Part shown: one piece after another, positions 1 to 13,099 of the stretch | Layout: every line of letters starts with the position of its first letter | Position numbering within the stretch: position 1 is the first letter of the stretch | NCBI GenBank assembly: GCA_035582835.1 | Contig: JAYKAV010003086.1 | Span: forward strand, 228,161-292,160 | Length of the DNA: 64,000 nucleotides | Reading direction: 5' to 3' | Source: Phoebastria nigripes | Taxonomy: Eukaryota > Chordata > Aves > Procellariiformes > Diomedeidae | Translations under genes and position numbers: made by a program | The notes under the pieces: model-generated | What the model was told of the DNA's origin: nothing | Databases searched by the model: none | The model's input: only the letters and a program-made list of their open reading frames with translations

Positions 1-3000
1 AGCTTGAAGGCTTTGTAATGAAATAAAGTTTCTCAAACAAGATAAGATGGAAAAAAAGGAAGACTATTTTGTGCAATATAGATGCATATTCTATTAACTG
101 TATTTAGGTACGTGAACTACATACATTTTTGTCCAGTAGAGGGCAGAATGATAATGACGTAAAAGCAGGAGCTGGCAGAAAGTGTTGGAAAACGGTTTGC
201 ACAAAAGAATGTCGGGCCTGATTTTGCATGTCAGTAAGTACCGCAGCTCCTACTGACTGCAGCCTTACTTTTGGGTGTGCAACACGACTAAAAAGAGCTT
301 CTGAGGTTTCCTTAGGCATCTGGAAGAAAATACTCCAGCCTTTCTTTTCAATATATTCTATCCATGTTTTCCAACAACGTATCAATGGCAGCTAGAAATG
401 TGTTCAAGATGGGTAAGCAGAGCAAATGCTGTTTTTCCTGAGAGCAGCAATGACGTTAGCTTCTTCTATTTCATGTAGCACATCTGGGACTGTGTTAAAA
501 TATTTTCCTTATTTTTCCCTTTGCAGTATTTGATTAACTTTTATTTTGTAGGTGTGGAAATCCTTCTCTGCTTTAGGTTATTGCTATAAATATTTCTTGT
601 TAACTTCAAACTAAATACACTTTCGCAGCAGGGAAGAAGAAATTTTCTTATTGCACCTCCCAACTGCATCCAGTATAACACAATGTTCTATTACAGTTAC
701 AGCATTTCTTTGAATGCAGAGTAGAGACAACATAGGCTGTGCACTGCACCATTGAGACAGAGATGGTTTATTTACCCTGCTGGAAAGGGAGCTTACAACC
801 TAGGTTTATGATTATTTGGACTGGAGGAGGACAGAGAAGCGAGGTCCGCTTGGCTCAAGTTTACAGACACAGAAGTGCCTGACATTGGCTGCTCTGAGCC
901 TGGTCCAGTTTTGAAAGCCTTCGTAGAATATTGCTTTTATCCCATTGCCTTAAAAGAACATGAAAAGGAGCTGCCAGCAAGGCTCCTGCAGCAGTGAACA
1001 GCAGTGACACGAGGCATTCTTTCACAGGATGCAAAGCCAACCGCCATGGAGCAAATGGGCTTTTACAACCATGGGACAGGATTATGGACAACAGCTCTGA
1101 TATAAGAGTGTCTGAAGAGGAACAAGGGGAAACACTAGGTGAACTTAAGTTATAAATTAAAAAGAAAAGGAAAGTAATACTTTCATTCAAAAGCCAGCAC
1201 CCACCCCAGTCCCATCCCCAGTTAAAAACAGTTAAAAACAGCTGCCATGATTTTAGCTACAGGGTAGTTGGCTTCTTATATTTAGCAAATAGCACCTGCT
1301 TGAGCATGTTATTCTGGCTCTCATAGGTACCTGTTAAGGTTCATTAACCTGGAGCAGAATTGGGCTAAATGTGGCAGCTGATGTACCTGAATAATTGTGT
1401 TAAAAGACATTTCTAGCTAAAAACATGATGGATGAAATAAATGTGACAATCCTTAAAATATCAGCTGAACAAATACTACTGCTAAAAATTAAGTGGTTGG
1501 GGCCAAATATGACAGTCCTTCATGTGCAACTTCAGTCTTTGCATTCATGTAGTTGAGATAGTCCAGCTCAAGCATCTTCTTACAGCATGGAAGAGAACAG
1601 CAGTGTTTATTTTGCGGTAGTGCAACATGGGTTGGTCTCACCATACAGTGCTAATCATTCTTTTGCTCAAAGGACTTGACGTCAATATTTCTTTTCTTTT
1701 TGTCAGACTTGAGCCTTTGGAACTGTATGTTTTAAAATGGGGCGAAGATGGGTAATTATGTCTATATCAGGGATGACAGCCTTGCCTTTGAACTCTGCTT
1801 CTGATATATTTTCTAGTGGTAAAACCAAGGATAAAAGTACACTGACAAACAGTGTCCTTATCGGTAACCCTGTAGCCTTTGACTCTGTTGTAGTAGATTT
1901 CCTAAAGCCTGTATGCTAGTATATTTTATACCACCTTAGAAGTTAGGTTGTGTGGAAGTGCAGTGTATTAGCTAGAAACAGGGGCTGTGGGTATTCCGTG
2001 TTTTATATGAGCTCTGTTAGACAACAGGAAATAGAAATACTCTACTCCAGGTGTCAGAAGGTCTCAGATTTATAATTACTATTTGTAAGAAAGGTCCAGA
2101 TTCTAGTCATATTTCTAAAATAGCTTTTAATAAAAACCTTTATGTTCCTGATAGCATTTGAAAAAAAAAGGCAGGCAAATTCAGTCTTGGTAATGGAGTT
2201 GCATACACTTACAACAAGGCTTATGTCACTTCACCTGCACTTGTTAAAAATGGGTAAACAAGTACATGGATCCAGTGATAAAGACACTGTCAGTCTGATG
2301 CAAAGCCTGCTAGGTTCACAAGCAGTCTTTCCACTAATTTCAGTGGACTGACACTGGTCTGATGAGGCCTGATCATCCAATGGTTTGGATCAGGCCCAGT
2401 GTTGGGACTACCCTGCTCCACATGGGAAAGCATGAGGAGGAAGCAGCCAGTATGAGGTCATGCGTGTGCGCAGTCCAGACAGCAGTCTTCTGGGTTCCAG
2501 AAACTGTAGATCCAACCAGGCTTTGTGCCCCACCTAAACTGACCAGGCATTTTTTTTTGCGTCTGTGTTCTTTGAATGATTCAGGGATCTTTGCTACTGC
2601 TCTCAATTATATAGTACAGATACAGCCTGACCTTTGGATACGTCCTTCATCTGCATCCATGTACTTGAACTCAGGTCCATTTCCTTTAAGGATAAGAGAC
2701 AAATGTGTGCATCTAGATTATGAGAGAGTAACATGCCTCCAGAAGCTGTTAGGTTGGAGCAAATTGCCTTTTGGTGGCACTGGTTACTCTCTGCACTCTT
2801 TCTGTAAAGACAACTAATGCATCTGAAAGAAGGCTCCTAACCTAAAAGTTACAGATGGGTATAATAAGCTAAATTATATGAATCTGGGCCTTTCTCTGCC
2901 TCTGCCTCCATTCCCATTTGTAAGATATAAATACTGGTTTTGTGCTTTAACAATTAAAGCAAATGTAATAGACCTCCAAGCAGGTAGGTTTTTTTCTTTC

Positions 3001-6000
3001 CTCTGNACTTCACCCCTTGTGAGCCGTGGAAAAGTATTTTGGATCCCACAGGTTCGCAATTCCACCCTGACTAGTTCGTGTGGGATGAAGGTGAGGTATG
3101 TTTCTCTTGCACTACACATACCTGACAGTGATCTGGAGAAAAGTAGCACCATTTGGGGTCAGATGAGCACCAAGGCTTAAGTCACAATATCTGTCACTTC
3201 ACAGCTGCAGTTTCAAAACGGCTNCCATGAATGCCATTTCTATACCGGTAACTCCATTTTTAGGAAATTCTCCAACTGCTGCCCTTCTACTGTCAACATC
3301 ATGTTTCTTCCTGGTCTCCTTTTCTGCCTAGTGAGTAAACCCTTCTCCTCCTACCTATTTCTAAAGAGCTTTGCCTTTTTTTTCCAGTCCATTTTGAGCT
3401 TCATGATCTTCCACTGTTATTGATTGCTGTGCTAAAGACACAATAGGGAAACCAGGTATTTTCCAATGCCAAAATGGTGGTTTGTTGTTTTTACGGTTAC
3501 ACTATTTTCAGTAGTGAAGCAGTGCAAAATGCAAAAAATATAATTAAAAGAATAAAAAAACTCTACTATTGTCATGTGCAGTCTTGAAACAATCCATATA
3601 TTGATTTACAGGATGATTTTTACAACACACTGATATTCTCAGTGTGGTCCCTGAAGCTACTCAGTGACAATCTCCAGATATCTGCAAATTCTATAACAAT
3701 TCCAACTNTAACATACAGTAACAAATGGTAACAAATGCAAAGTATAGCACAGCTCATAACTCTAGAATTATAAAAATACCATCCCAGTTTATGGTATTCT
3801 ACTACTTTCTTTTCTGAGATAAAATATAGCTACTATTAAAGCTGCTTCTGTACTGCACCTTCCAGTGCCCCAGGTCTAGGAAACATGGACATAAACGGGA
3901 TGAATTCTGGATGCTCCCCAGTATCCAGTGGCTTAGTAGCAGTACATGTTTGAAACAAAATTATACTGGTGCAACATAGTGCTCTGCTGGCTTAAAGGTA
4001 CTTAAAATAGCATAGCGTTTACCTATTGATTTAAGGGAATAAGAGGGCATTTTTCTTCTAACATAACTGCAACAGGGGGACATGAATTTATCAGAGATAA
4101 TTGAATGGGAACAAAACCTGTGGCTGTAAGTCCGTATTCTGCTCTTAACTGTAATGGTAGGTCCTGATATATCCATTAAGAGTTGGGGATGAGCTGTAAG
4201 TACAGAATTTGGCTAGAAGCTTCTTTTTTTTCTTTTCTGTAGTGGATAGGTGCAAGCTTCTACCCCAGCCTCACTGAAGTTCAGATATTTGCTGAGCCTT
4301 CTGACTTGTTTTACTCAGATGAAAATCCTGATTCTTCTTTACTGTCTTTTGCTGCCACCTTTTTCAAGTATGTTTCATTTGTCTCAGAGCCTATGCTAGA
4401 AGAGCAAGCGTTTTGGGCTCTGTATGTTACTGTTTGGTATGTGACTAGGAAACTGCCGCTAGACTGCAGCTCCACATGCTCTGTGGGGAGAATTAACAGG
4501 CTTTTTTGCATTTGCCAAATCTTCCTTTGAGAATGGGAAGTGGGAAACTACAGTTCTATTCACTAGATTTGCTTCTGGGATGCATCCTGCTATCCAAGTC
4601 AGATAAGCTAATTGCTGGCCACCTTAGGTATTCTCCATCTGCTTTCTAGGTCACTTTTCCCATGGCTCTTTGGAAGTAGGTTTGGTATCTGCATACAGAT
4701 CCTATATTCTCCTTCAAGCTTCCTATTTTCCTTACCTTTTTACTCTTGAGTAATGGCTTATGCATTTTATTTGTAGTTGAGGTTCCTTTATGTGTATGTA
4801 TGTGTGAATATAAAACATGACTCAATATTAGATTCACAATCAAAAAATTACTAGCTTTGTTTGGCCAGAAAAAAAATGTGTTCACTTTTCAAACTATTAT
4901 GAAGGGACAAAATCTACCTGGCAAAGCATTTAGAAGTCCCTAAGGCAAATAGTTTCTGAATAAGGAGCTAGTTTTTCTGTTTCTAAACATAGCTTCTATA
5001 CTTTCTAAAAATACGTAGGGAAAATTGTTTCTGTATGGAGCACGTCAGACTTTTTCCAGTTAGTGAGTTCCCTTAGCAAGTAAGTGCCGAAGCTAAAGTA
5101 CAGAGAAGATGATAGGTTAGAATTTATTTCAACTGGACTATAACATCTTTGGCACAGGGAGAACATTGTACCATTTCTTTGCAAAGCCACTAGGACAATG
5201 GAAACCACTTTGCAACACATAGCCCAGGATGGTACTGCATATGAATAATGAATAACAGAAGTATATTTCCGCTGAAGAACCTCTCTCTAGCTCTTCATCA
5301 GAACCAGCTTGCCAGGTTTCAGAGCAAAGTGCAAGATTCATTTATTTTTCCTAATTTTAACCAGGTATTTTAAGCAAAGTTTTTCACTTTGTTTGCAGTA
5401 TTCAGATGGACTATCATACCTTTTCCATTACTATTCCATTTGGATTTTTTCAGCCTATATAGCTATTACAGTTACAGTAACTGAGTAAGTTTAAAAATTG
5501 AAAGATATTTCATCAACCCACACTGCACAAATATATACATTATGAAGGACTTGGGAATGCTTACAAATCATGGAACAAAGATTAAAAGTCATGTTATAAC
5601 CAATAACTTTGAAATTATTCTTTACAGTCATTTTTAATTGTTTTGTACAGTTTTGTTTCAAATCGCCAGCCTGGGGGAAGGTCACCGTCTCCCTTGAGGG
5701 ATTAGACTGCAGGCAAAGAGATGTCATTTTCAGTATGATTTTCCTCATATTAAGATCGTTTTCTCAGTTTAATTTCATCCCATTATCTTCCCTGTAACAG
5801 AGGACTCTCCATGTAAGCAGCTAATGGGCACCCATCCTGTTATATTCTTGAAACCCCCAACCTCATGATGTGGGGGTGGCACATGAGTATCTTAATGAGA
5901 AAAAGCTATAGTGAGAACTGTGAGGTTAATTATCCAATTTCTCCTTCCTGATGGCAAATTATCATGTCTGAACTGGCCAGCTAATACAAACACATGCAGC

Positions 6001-6718
6001 TTGGAACCATCCTTTAGCACATACTGGGGCAGGGGAGGGANGTAGGTATTGGAGGCAGAAATAGGTCCCATGCACATGAGGAAGAACTTGTGGTATTCCA
6101 GGTTGGCAGGATGTACTGAGCTGAAATGAAAATAATGATGAAGGACACAGACCCTAGGAAACCAGGTGTTACAAGTTCTGAAGTAAAAGTTGTTTGTAAT
6201 TACATGTGTATATCCCGTGGTTTTATATGCAACCAGGAAAATTCAACTAATCCCATGACCAGAGTGTATGGGCTGCTGGTAAAATGCAGGTCATCTCAGG
6301 GTGTAATGCATCAGAATCTGGGGATGACTTGGTCCCTGACAGGTAGGCTGAGGTAGGAGCCAGCTCCATGTGTCTCATCACTGCTTACCTTTAGGCAGAC
6401 TGGGAGCTTGTTTTCAGCTTCTGTAAGTACTTGTTCAAAATGGGACTGACCCATATCTGTTGTCCCTAATGTACTTATAAGAAGATGGGCTGGTTTTAGC
6501 TCCTGTCCCCTGTAAAAGTCTGCACTGTTAGACTACCATAGGTGGCATCAGTTCTCCCCATTTTGTGTTGAAAATTAAGTGACCATTGAGCAAGCTAACT
6601 TTGCTTAATGCTGTCTGGGGACATCATCTTAAGGAACTTTCCTGATGCAGAGATGTCATCACAAGGAAGGGCCTTGGGAATACTAGCAGTGGGAGCCCTA
6701 GTGGTTGACAGGCTGTGC
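1..6718. other. Intron or 5' flank, no exon recognised
   Basis: No open frame here has coding character or plausible flanking splice sites together with a recognisable peptide. Because the next exon is entered in phase 1, at least one coding exon with the signal peptide must lie upstream. It may be left of the window or may be too divergent for me to see. No recognisable repeats apart from small direct duplications such as the doubled CAGTTAAAAA near 1219-1240. Confidence 0.6.
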
Positions 6719-7001
6719 AGAATCATAGAATCATTGAATAGTTTGGATTGGAACGGACCTTTAAAGGTCATCTAGTCCAATGCCCCTGCCATGGGCAGGG
6801 ACATCTTCAACTAGATCAGGTTGCTCAGAGCCCCATCCAACCTGACCTTGAATGTTTCCAGGGATGGGGCATCTACCACCTCTCTGGGCAACCTGTTCCA
6901 GTGTTTCACCACCCTCAGCGTAAAAAATTTCTTCCTTATATCTAGTCTAAATCTACCCTCTTTTAGTTTAAAACCATTACCCCTTGTCCTATACAAAGAA
7001 G
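6719..7001 (-). mobile_element. CR1 LINE, 5'-truncated 3' end
   Basis: The left edge carries the typical inverted CR1 terminus (AATCATAGAATCATTGAATAG) followed by a GGTCATCTAGTCCAA-type segment. Read on the minus strand, the region encodes the CR1 ORF2 C-terminus, with the familiar [14 protein letters not shown] and [16 protein letters not shown] peptides ending just before the 3' UTR. Only about 280 bp remain, as expected for 5'-truncated target-primed insertion. It is antisense to COL15A1. Confidence 0.92.
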
Positions 7002-8504
7002 TACCTCACCACCACAGATACTCTTCCAGACACGTTATTTATACCTGCTGTGGTAGAAGGGGGAAAAGTGAAGTATGAGACACAAATTCAATCTGGTTTT
7101 AGTGAGGTTTCAGGACTGTTTGCCTCATCTGTACTGTTCTACCGCAAGACCTCTGTTTTCCATGCTAGTTTTTTATCTGATGGAGTTAATCTGAGAACCA
7201 TTGTAGACTGGTGTGTGAGGTAGATAAAGAAAGGAACTGCAAACCAGTAGTTTCCAAAGATTTTCAGCAAAGACGATTGTAGGCAGAGGCTAGGATGCAT
7301 TTGATCAAGAAAGTGATTTAAAAATCTGACTTTCTTGAATCATGGAGATCTTTTTTCATGTCTGCTGAGAAAGCCAGCAGTTACTTAGTCATGAACTGGA
7401 GTTTACGAGTGATTATAGTTTTACATGATGTAGCTACGTTAAGACATACCCTAGCACTTTGTTTCCTTCTGCATAACATAAATATTCTCAAAAAGGGTGA
7501 AAATGTACACCANTAGGAAGAATTGAGACTTTTAAATAAAATGAGAAACTTAAAAATGTAAGGTTAGAGGAGATTGCAAAGGGAGGAAAGGCTTTAGATT
7601 TGAGTGGAGCTCTGTATAGATTCAGATCTGAATCACTCATTATGATTAAAAATGGTATCTTTTTTTGCTTGTTTTTACTTCTTAGAAGGAGAAAATTGGT
7701 AGAAGTTCTGTTTCTGGTATGCTGGTATGCTGCTAGAGTATGCCTTCCCAAGGCTCTAGTTAAAATTGGGTGTAGATACTTAGCTGTTGTCATTGCTCCT
7801 TCATTGCCAGGAGGGAGTTGTCTCTCTGGGCATGTTTGGCAGAGATACTTAATTCTGTGTGTTTGCCAAAGCAAAAATACTCTAATTTCAAAACTGAATT
7901 TTGATTGCTGAANAGTATTTGTTATGTACACAGTGCAACTAAGGAGATAAGTCTGAGAATAAGGGCATAAATAAAATCTAACATCTGTTGTAGAAGCAGA
8001 TAACTGCAAGGGCTAAAGCAAATCCACTGTAATTTTTATCCTGTATTGGTGAAACTGTGTCATACTGTTTGTAGAGAACTCTTGCTGTCTTCCTAGTTTG
8101 NGAGGATAAAGGATCTCAGTTTATTTGAGAAGAGAAAAGGTTGCTCAGTCTTCACTGAATCCACTCTGCAAGCACATTCAGCACTTTTCTTTNTAGTTTA
8201 TGGACAACTGAAGTAGAATATGTGTTGCAGGAACTACTTGTTACCACTCCATTTCACCAAATGTGTACATGCACCTTTCTTTAGTATATGAGTAACCTCA
8301 GTTAGTCAAAGGACAAAGAATGACACGTGTACTTAGCTAGATGTGTTTAAGCACTAACTGAACTGGGGCCTAAAGTATTAGAAGTATGTTACTGGTATTA
8401 TAACACTTGCATCACAGTTTTTAAGGCCTTTCTTAAATCATTTAAATTAAATGGGCTGTGCACCTCAAGAATAAGTAACATGTTTTTTCTCACACACTTT
8501 ACAG
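7002..8504. other. Intron just upstream of the TSPN exon
   Basis: Unique AT-rich sequence ending in a pyrimidine-rich tract and the CACTTTACAG acceptor at 8495-8504. I see no other feature. A 173-codon minus-strand frame at 7488-8009 contains an ambiguous codon and has no recognisable domain, so it is not called. Confidence 0.6.
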
Positions 8505-9052
8505 AACGAGGCTCAAAAGGACATCTTGACCTCACGGAGTTAATAGGAGTTCCTCTTCCTCCTTCCGTCTACTTTGTCACTGGCTATGGAGGGTTTCCAG
8601 CTTACAGCTTTGGTCCAGATGCTAATATCGGTCGATTGACAAGTGCTATAATACCATTGCCTTTCTATAGAGATTTCGCTATCGTAGTTACAGTGAAACC
8701 AAACAGTGATCGTGGAGGAGTGCTATTTGCAATAACAGATGCCTTCCAGAAGACTATTTACCTGGGAATGAGACTTTCACCGGTTGATGACAGCACCCAG
8801 AGCATAATTATGTACTACACAGAGCCTGGTTCCCATATCTCCCGAGAGGCTGCTTCATTTAAAGTGCCAGTGATGACTAACAGGTGGAATAGGTTTACAG
8901 TGACTATTCAGGGAAATTATGTTGCTTTGTTCATGGACTGTGAAGAATATCAGAGAGTTCAGTTTCAAAGGTCAGCTCGAGCCTTGGTATTTGAATCTGG
9001 CTCTGGGATATTTGTTGGTAATGCAGGAGTCACAGGATTGGAAAAGTTCACA
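8505..9052 (+). CDS. COL15A1: COL15A1 exon: main part of the TSPN (laminin-G-like) domain
   Basis: This 548-nt exon runs from the TTTACAG acceptor to a perfect GTAAGT donor at 9053. It is entered in phase 1 (its first two bases complete a codon) and left in phase 0, giving 182 full codons. It encodes the N-terminal TSPN domain of multiplexin collagens, a jelly-roll fold that can bind heparin-like chains and matrix partners. Visible family hallmarks, in order: GHLDLTELIGVPLPPS, GYGGFPAYSFGPDANIGR, FYRDFAIVVTVKP, RGGVLFAITDAFQK, YYTEPGSHISREAASF, MTNRWNRFTVTIQGN, MDCEEYQRVQFQRS and GSGIFVGNAGVTGLEKFT. The Cys in MDCEEY is one of the conserved disulfide pair; its partner is in the next exon. The ATG at 8480 lies in the intron and is not a translation start, and the in-frame TGA after 9052 is intronic. 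Confidence 0.97.
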
Positions 9053-12000
9053 GTAAGTACTGTCTGATAAATTCACATGCCTCGGTGTTTTATGCATGTA
9101 CTCTCTATCCAAGAAAGTCTGCGTACAATGGTTACATCCCAAATGAGGTTACAATTATATAGCTTGTATTTTCCATACCTGGCTGGGGTTCACAGATATA
9201 TATATATGGCAGTGCAGATATATAAACTCTGGCTTAAAATGCAAATGTTCCTAGAACCTCAGAAATTTATTAATGGTCCAGATATTAAGCTCAATGCTCA
9301 GTTTGAATACTAGGAATTTCAAAGTAAATATATCACATAACTTTATATGGCCTTTTTATGAAGGGCAGATTTCAGAGTATCCATTTGTTTAACTTCTGAG
9401 AATAATACCTTANTAGAAAGTCAATATTTTAAACTCTTATTAGCTAGGTATGTTTACTTCACATTCAGCATCAGGAAGAGAATGATCTCATCAAAGATGA
9501 AGATAGTTGGAAGATAAAGCTGTATTTCTACATTTTATATANTACTTGAAGCTTATCAGGTGCTTTAGAAAAATAGAATGGACCAAAAACACTACTACAA
9601 GGCTCCCAAGCCTTCTTAGCTTGAGTGCAAGCATCCTTCCTGCTGCATCCCGACTGGAATTCTCAGCCATTGAGCTTCCAAATGGAAATGTGAAAGCTGA
9701 CAATATGCATGAGATTGACTCATTGTCAAACTGAAAGGGAACTGTCACACTTTTTCTGTCTTGTTTTTATACTTCCCTTGTACTTCAAAACTTGTACAGT
9801 ATTTTGTGAGATTAATATCTCTTCCCCTAAATTAGTAAAGCAGCAGAACAAAACTGAGTGGATCCTTCGCTTTAGAGAAAGAAGATGTTCTTTCCAAAGT
9901 TCAGGTGTACTGGCAGGTTGTGAGCTCCATATGGTAAGCAACAAGGATAATGTACTTTTATCATTTATCTGACTAGTCTAAGCACCTAGAATTACAGGAA
10001 CATNTTGATTAGCAGCAAGTAAGTGGTGGAAAGGGATATGTAGGAAAACTGCCTGCTGGCGCTACCTTTCTTAGACAGATGGGATGACTGGAGTATTGGG
10101 GATGCCTGATTAGTAAGCAGGAATGAGAAACATTCAAGAAAATGAGACCACTTTGGTACCCCACCTGGAAAACACATATGTGATGATCAGTTGCTGAAAT
10201 TATCCCCAATAAATCTGTCAATATGGTGACAGGAATGCATNGTGGAATACCCTTTAAGGCATCTCCACTGAGATAGGCTGTTCTGTATGCTATGTTGAGT
10301 ACATAAATTTCAGTCAATATTCTGATCGCTTCAGTACTATTAATTGTGACATATACTCTAGGTCTTGTGCCTTTATTTCTTCATGCATCATATATCACAA
10401 TTGCTNTTGGGTAGAAAAACTAAATGGTCGATTCCTCCTCAAGCTCTCTTTGTATGACAAGAACTGTTTACATCAATTGCCCAAAATAGAAACAATTCAC
10501 AGCGGATTGTGCAAATGGCTCTGAATGGATGTCAGTTGCTGGTTCACTCTGGCTAATGGGAATTCGTGTGTCTAAGGCTCTGGTTGCCAGACGCAAAAGG
10601 ACATAACTACCATCAGATTTTATGGAAACAAAAGGAAATTCTAGCCCTGGTGCTTGTAAAGAAAAGTAGAAACCAGACAACAACGAAATATAGCTGAATC
10701 AGCGATGATGTCAGATTCTGCAAACCAGCTTTAACAGGGAAGGCAGCAGCAGGCACCAGACCCAGAGGAGGACTACAATACCTCATACTTACCGTCCCTA
10801 CCATGGCAGACTTGGCCATGACTTTCCTGGTTGGAGTAATTGGCTAGCAGCAACACTTGGGAAACATTAGGGCTCTCCATTTTGGGCTTCACCATCCAGG
10901 GCCACAGATTACAGCAAGAGGAGAAAAATGTGTTCTCCAAATGTGATTCACTCCTACTGTGAAAACAAGCATGACTTCCAAGAGACTGCTTAAGTGTCTG
11001 GTTGTGCCTCCTTTCATGTATAATTTTTCAGTGAACTGTTCAGTTAGTCTGACATCGTTCAATATCTGAGTTGCCCATTGTTAAGTTTTGAGAGATGGTT
11101 CAGTTCACTGAGCTGTTATCTCAGATTGCCTGCAAACTCAGGAGGCACCAACTGCATGAGTTTCATGGTCTTTGAAGGTACAGAAATTAGACGATCGTTA
11201 AAGATAGAATCTCAGATTTTGTTCCTTTCTGAAATACTCTAGAAGCCACCAGAAATATTGCTTCAAATGTACTTCCTTGCTTATAATTCCCCAATGTTTC
11301 TAGGTCAGGGAGAGAGGACTGCTGCTGAGAGGAAAGAGTGAGCGGAAAGTCAGACATAGCAGTATATACAAATGGTAGCTACTCCTCCTCTGGAGTTTGC
11401 ATTTTTTGGTGGCTTTAAGCAACAGCAAAGCATACTACTTTTCTCATCTCAACAGTTGTTGCAGTTTTCCTTACCAAGACTCAGGCTTTCTATTCCCCTG
11501 AGTGAGCAGATCTGCTGTGTGTCTGTGGTAGTACTCAGCAGACAGAGCACAACCAAGGTATTGTTGCATGGTGTAAATGTTCTAGCTCCTTGAAGAGAAG
11601 TCACTGGACTGAGAAGTATTCTGTGTCTGTCTAGAGATAAAGACTAAACCTGTCAGCTTCTTCAGGCTCTTCTCTACAGAAAATATAAAAGCAGAGAAAC
11701 AAAATATACAGTCAGCAAAACAGGAAGAGACAGGTCATGTGTGTTAGGTAAGATGGCTNTTGATTTGAATATCCATCTTTTTGTCCTATGTGTGCATCAT
11801 GCCTAACTCTGTGAGACCTCATAACAAGGAAACGGCCCNCACATGTTTCTTAAAACACTTTGAGTCTTTGTAATCTAAGAAACAAGATGTAAATGTTTAA
11901 AATGAAATTGTTGCTGCTCCTTCAGCATGTCAGACTGAGAAATATAATTTGTAACTCTGCAAAAATAAACCTTTGTTATCAGAAAATCCATCTCCTTTCT

Positions 12001-12488
12001 TTCTGCTTTGAAAAGTTTTAAGATGGTTTCTCCCTGACCCACTTCATCACTTACTGGTATTTCCTTCCCATCCTTTGTCTCCATTTTTAAGGGTTTTCAC
12101 ATGCCATTTTTGGAGCTGCAATGCACTTCTTAACTAAAAAAAGCAGACAGTGCTTTACAGACTCTAAAACATAATCTAGGACTAGACCTTCAGTTGGGGC
12201 ACTAACAATACAGTGTAGCAATTGTATTGTAATTGGGACATTATAGTCATTGTATTCTGGCAGCTTCAATTTTTTCTACATTTTGCAAAAGGAAAATGTA
12301 AGAACATATTTACATTTTTAAACTGGGTTTATTATCATAAAATTTTATGCTTCAGATCATTTTCCAAGCAAATCAGAACAAAGTCTGGGTTTTTTTGTTG
12401 ATTTGTTTAATTTCCTCCCCTCCACCCCCTCTTCACACATGCTACTTAAAATATCACTTCCTTGAACTATTTTTGTTGTTTCATGTAG
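9053..12488 (+). other. COL15A1: COL15A1 intron, 3.4 kb
   Basis: Donor GTAAGT at 9053, acceptor TTTCATGTAG ending at 12488, phase 0. The sequence is AT-rich and unique as far as I can read; no CR1, LTR or RNA gene is recognised. Short TA runs occur near 9199-9210. Confidence 0.85.
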
Positions 12489-12563
12489 GGCTCAATTCAA
12501 CATCTGACAATCAAATCTGACCCAAGGGCTACTGAAGAGCATTGTGAAGATGATGATCCTTAT
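12489..12563 (+). CDS. COL15A1: COL15A1 exon: end of TSPN domain
   Basis: A 75-nt exon (25 codons, phase 0 at both ends) with a GTGAGT donor at 12564. It starts GSIQHLTIKSDPRATEEH, equivalent to the last TSPN strand of type XV collagen, and continues CEDDDPY. The Cys is the likely disulfide partner of the Cys in the preceding exon. The acidic EDDD run directly precedes the first Ser-Gly site in the next exon, the kind of context used by xylosyltransferase for glycosaminoglycan attachment. Confidence 0.93.
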
Positions 12564-13003
12564 GTGAGTATTCTTATAAACTCTTCTTTATCTATCCTCA
12601 GTGCCTCAGAGATTTCAAAAAGTCATTTGCCATTAGACATTTTTCATGAGACTAAATGTAGTACTTCTTCTTGGGAACATAGTATCATACTTAAAACTGT
12701 CTCTGTGTGGGAACCTCTTTTTTTGATTACACAGCCCCTAAAACTGTGATTTTTCAAAAAGCATCATTTTATTTTGTCTATAACACCTTTAAGAAAATGA
12801 ACTATGACTTTTATTTTTCTGAAGGGTCATTTTCATGAAATGCTGTAAGTACTGAAATAAGTTAACATCATAATGACACTGAGGCTTCACCAACTGAAAA
12901 AAAAGAAAAGCTTTTTCTGCACTGAAGTTGCCAATTCCTTGGAGATCATACTTTTTTTTCCCTGACTTTTATGAACTTGCTATCATGATTGGGTTTTGCA
13001 CAG
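12564..13003 (+). other. COL15A1: COL15A1 intron, 0.44 kb
   Basis: Short AT-rich intron with GTGAGT donor and TTGCACAG acceptor. Nothing else is seen in it. Confidence 0.88.
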
Positions 13004-13099
13004 GCTTCAGGGGACATCAGTGGCAATGGCAGCATTCAAGAACATGAAGGTATTTCTGAGACACAAGAAGTGCTTGCACCTTCTCGTCTTCCAATAAGG
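13004..13099 (+). CDS. COL15A1: COL15A1 exon: start of the acidic Ser-Gly linker
   Basis: A 96-nt exon (32 codons, phase 0 at both ends), acceptor TTTTGCACAG, donor GTAAAT at 13100. It encodes ASGDISGNGSIQEHEGISE followed by a Thr/Pro-containing tail ending SRLPIR. It carries two Ser-Gly dipeptides close to acidic residues, as expected for the chondroitin sulfate-bearing N-terminal non-collagenous region of type XV, and one N-glycosylation sequon (NGS). The start closely parallels the ASGETSGLQEADG segment I recall for mammalian COL15A1. Confidence 0.9.

Noticed and set aside
2351..2402. Imperfect hairpin: GGCCTGATC with GATCAGGCC plus ACACTG with CAGTGT
   Set aside because: A 9-bp stem at this spacing is expected several times by chance in 64 kb; no miRNA-like precursor or transposon end around it.
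2362..2817. 151-codon plus-strand open frame
   Set aside because: Composition is not protein-like, no family recognised, no relation in phase to the downstream exon.
7488..8009. 173-codon minus-strand open frame
   Set aside because: Contains ambiguous codons, shows no domain, and overlaps a plain intron next to the TSPN exon.
8480..8504. ATG at 8480 as translation start of a short TSPN protein ending at the TGA near 9064
   Set aside because: The segment is a T/C-rich tract ending in a good acceptor, and a perfect GTAAGT donor lies at 9053; both ends are intronic.
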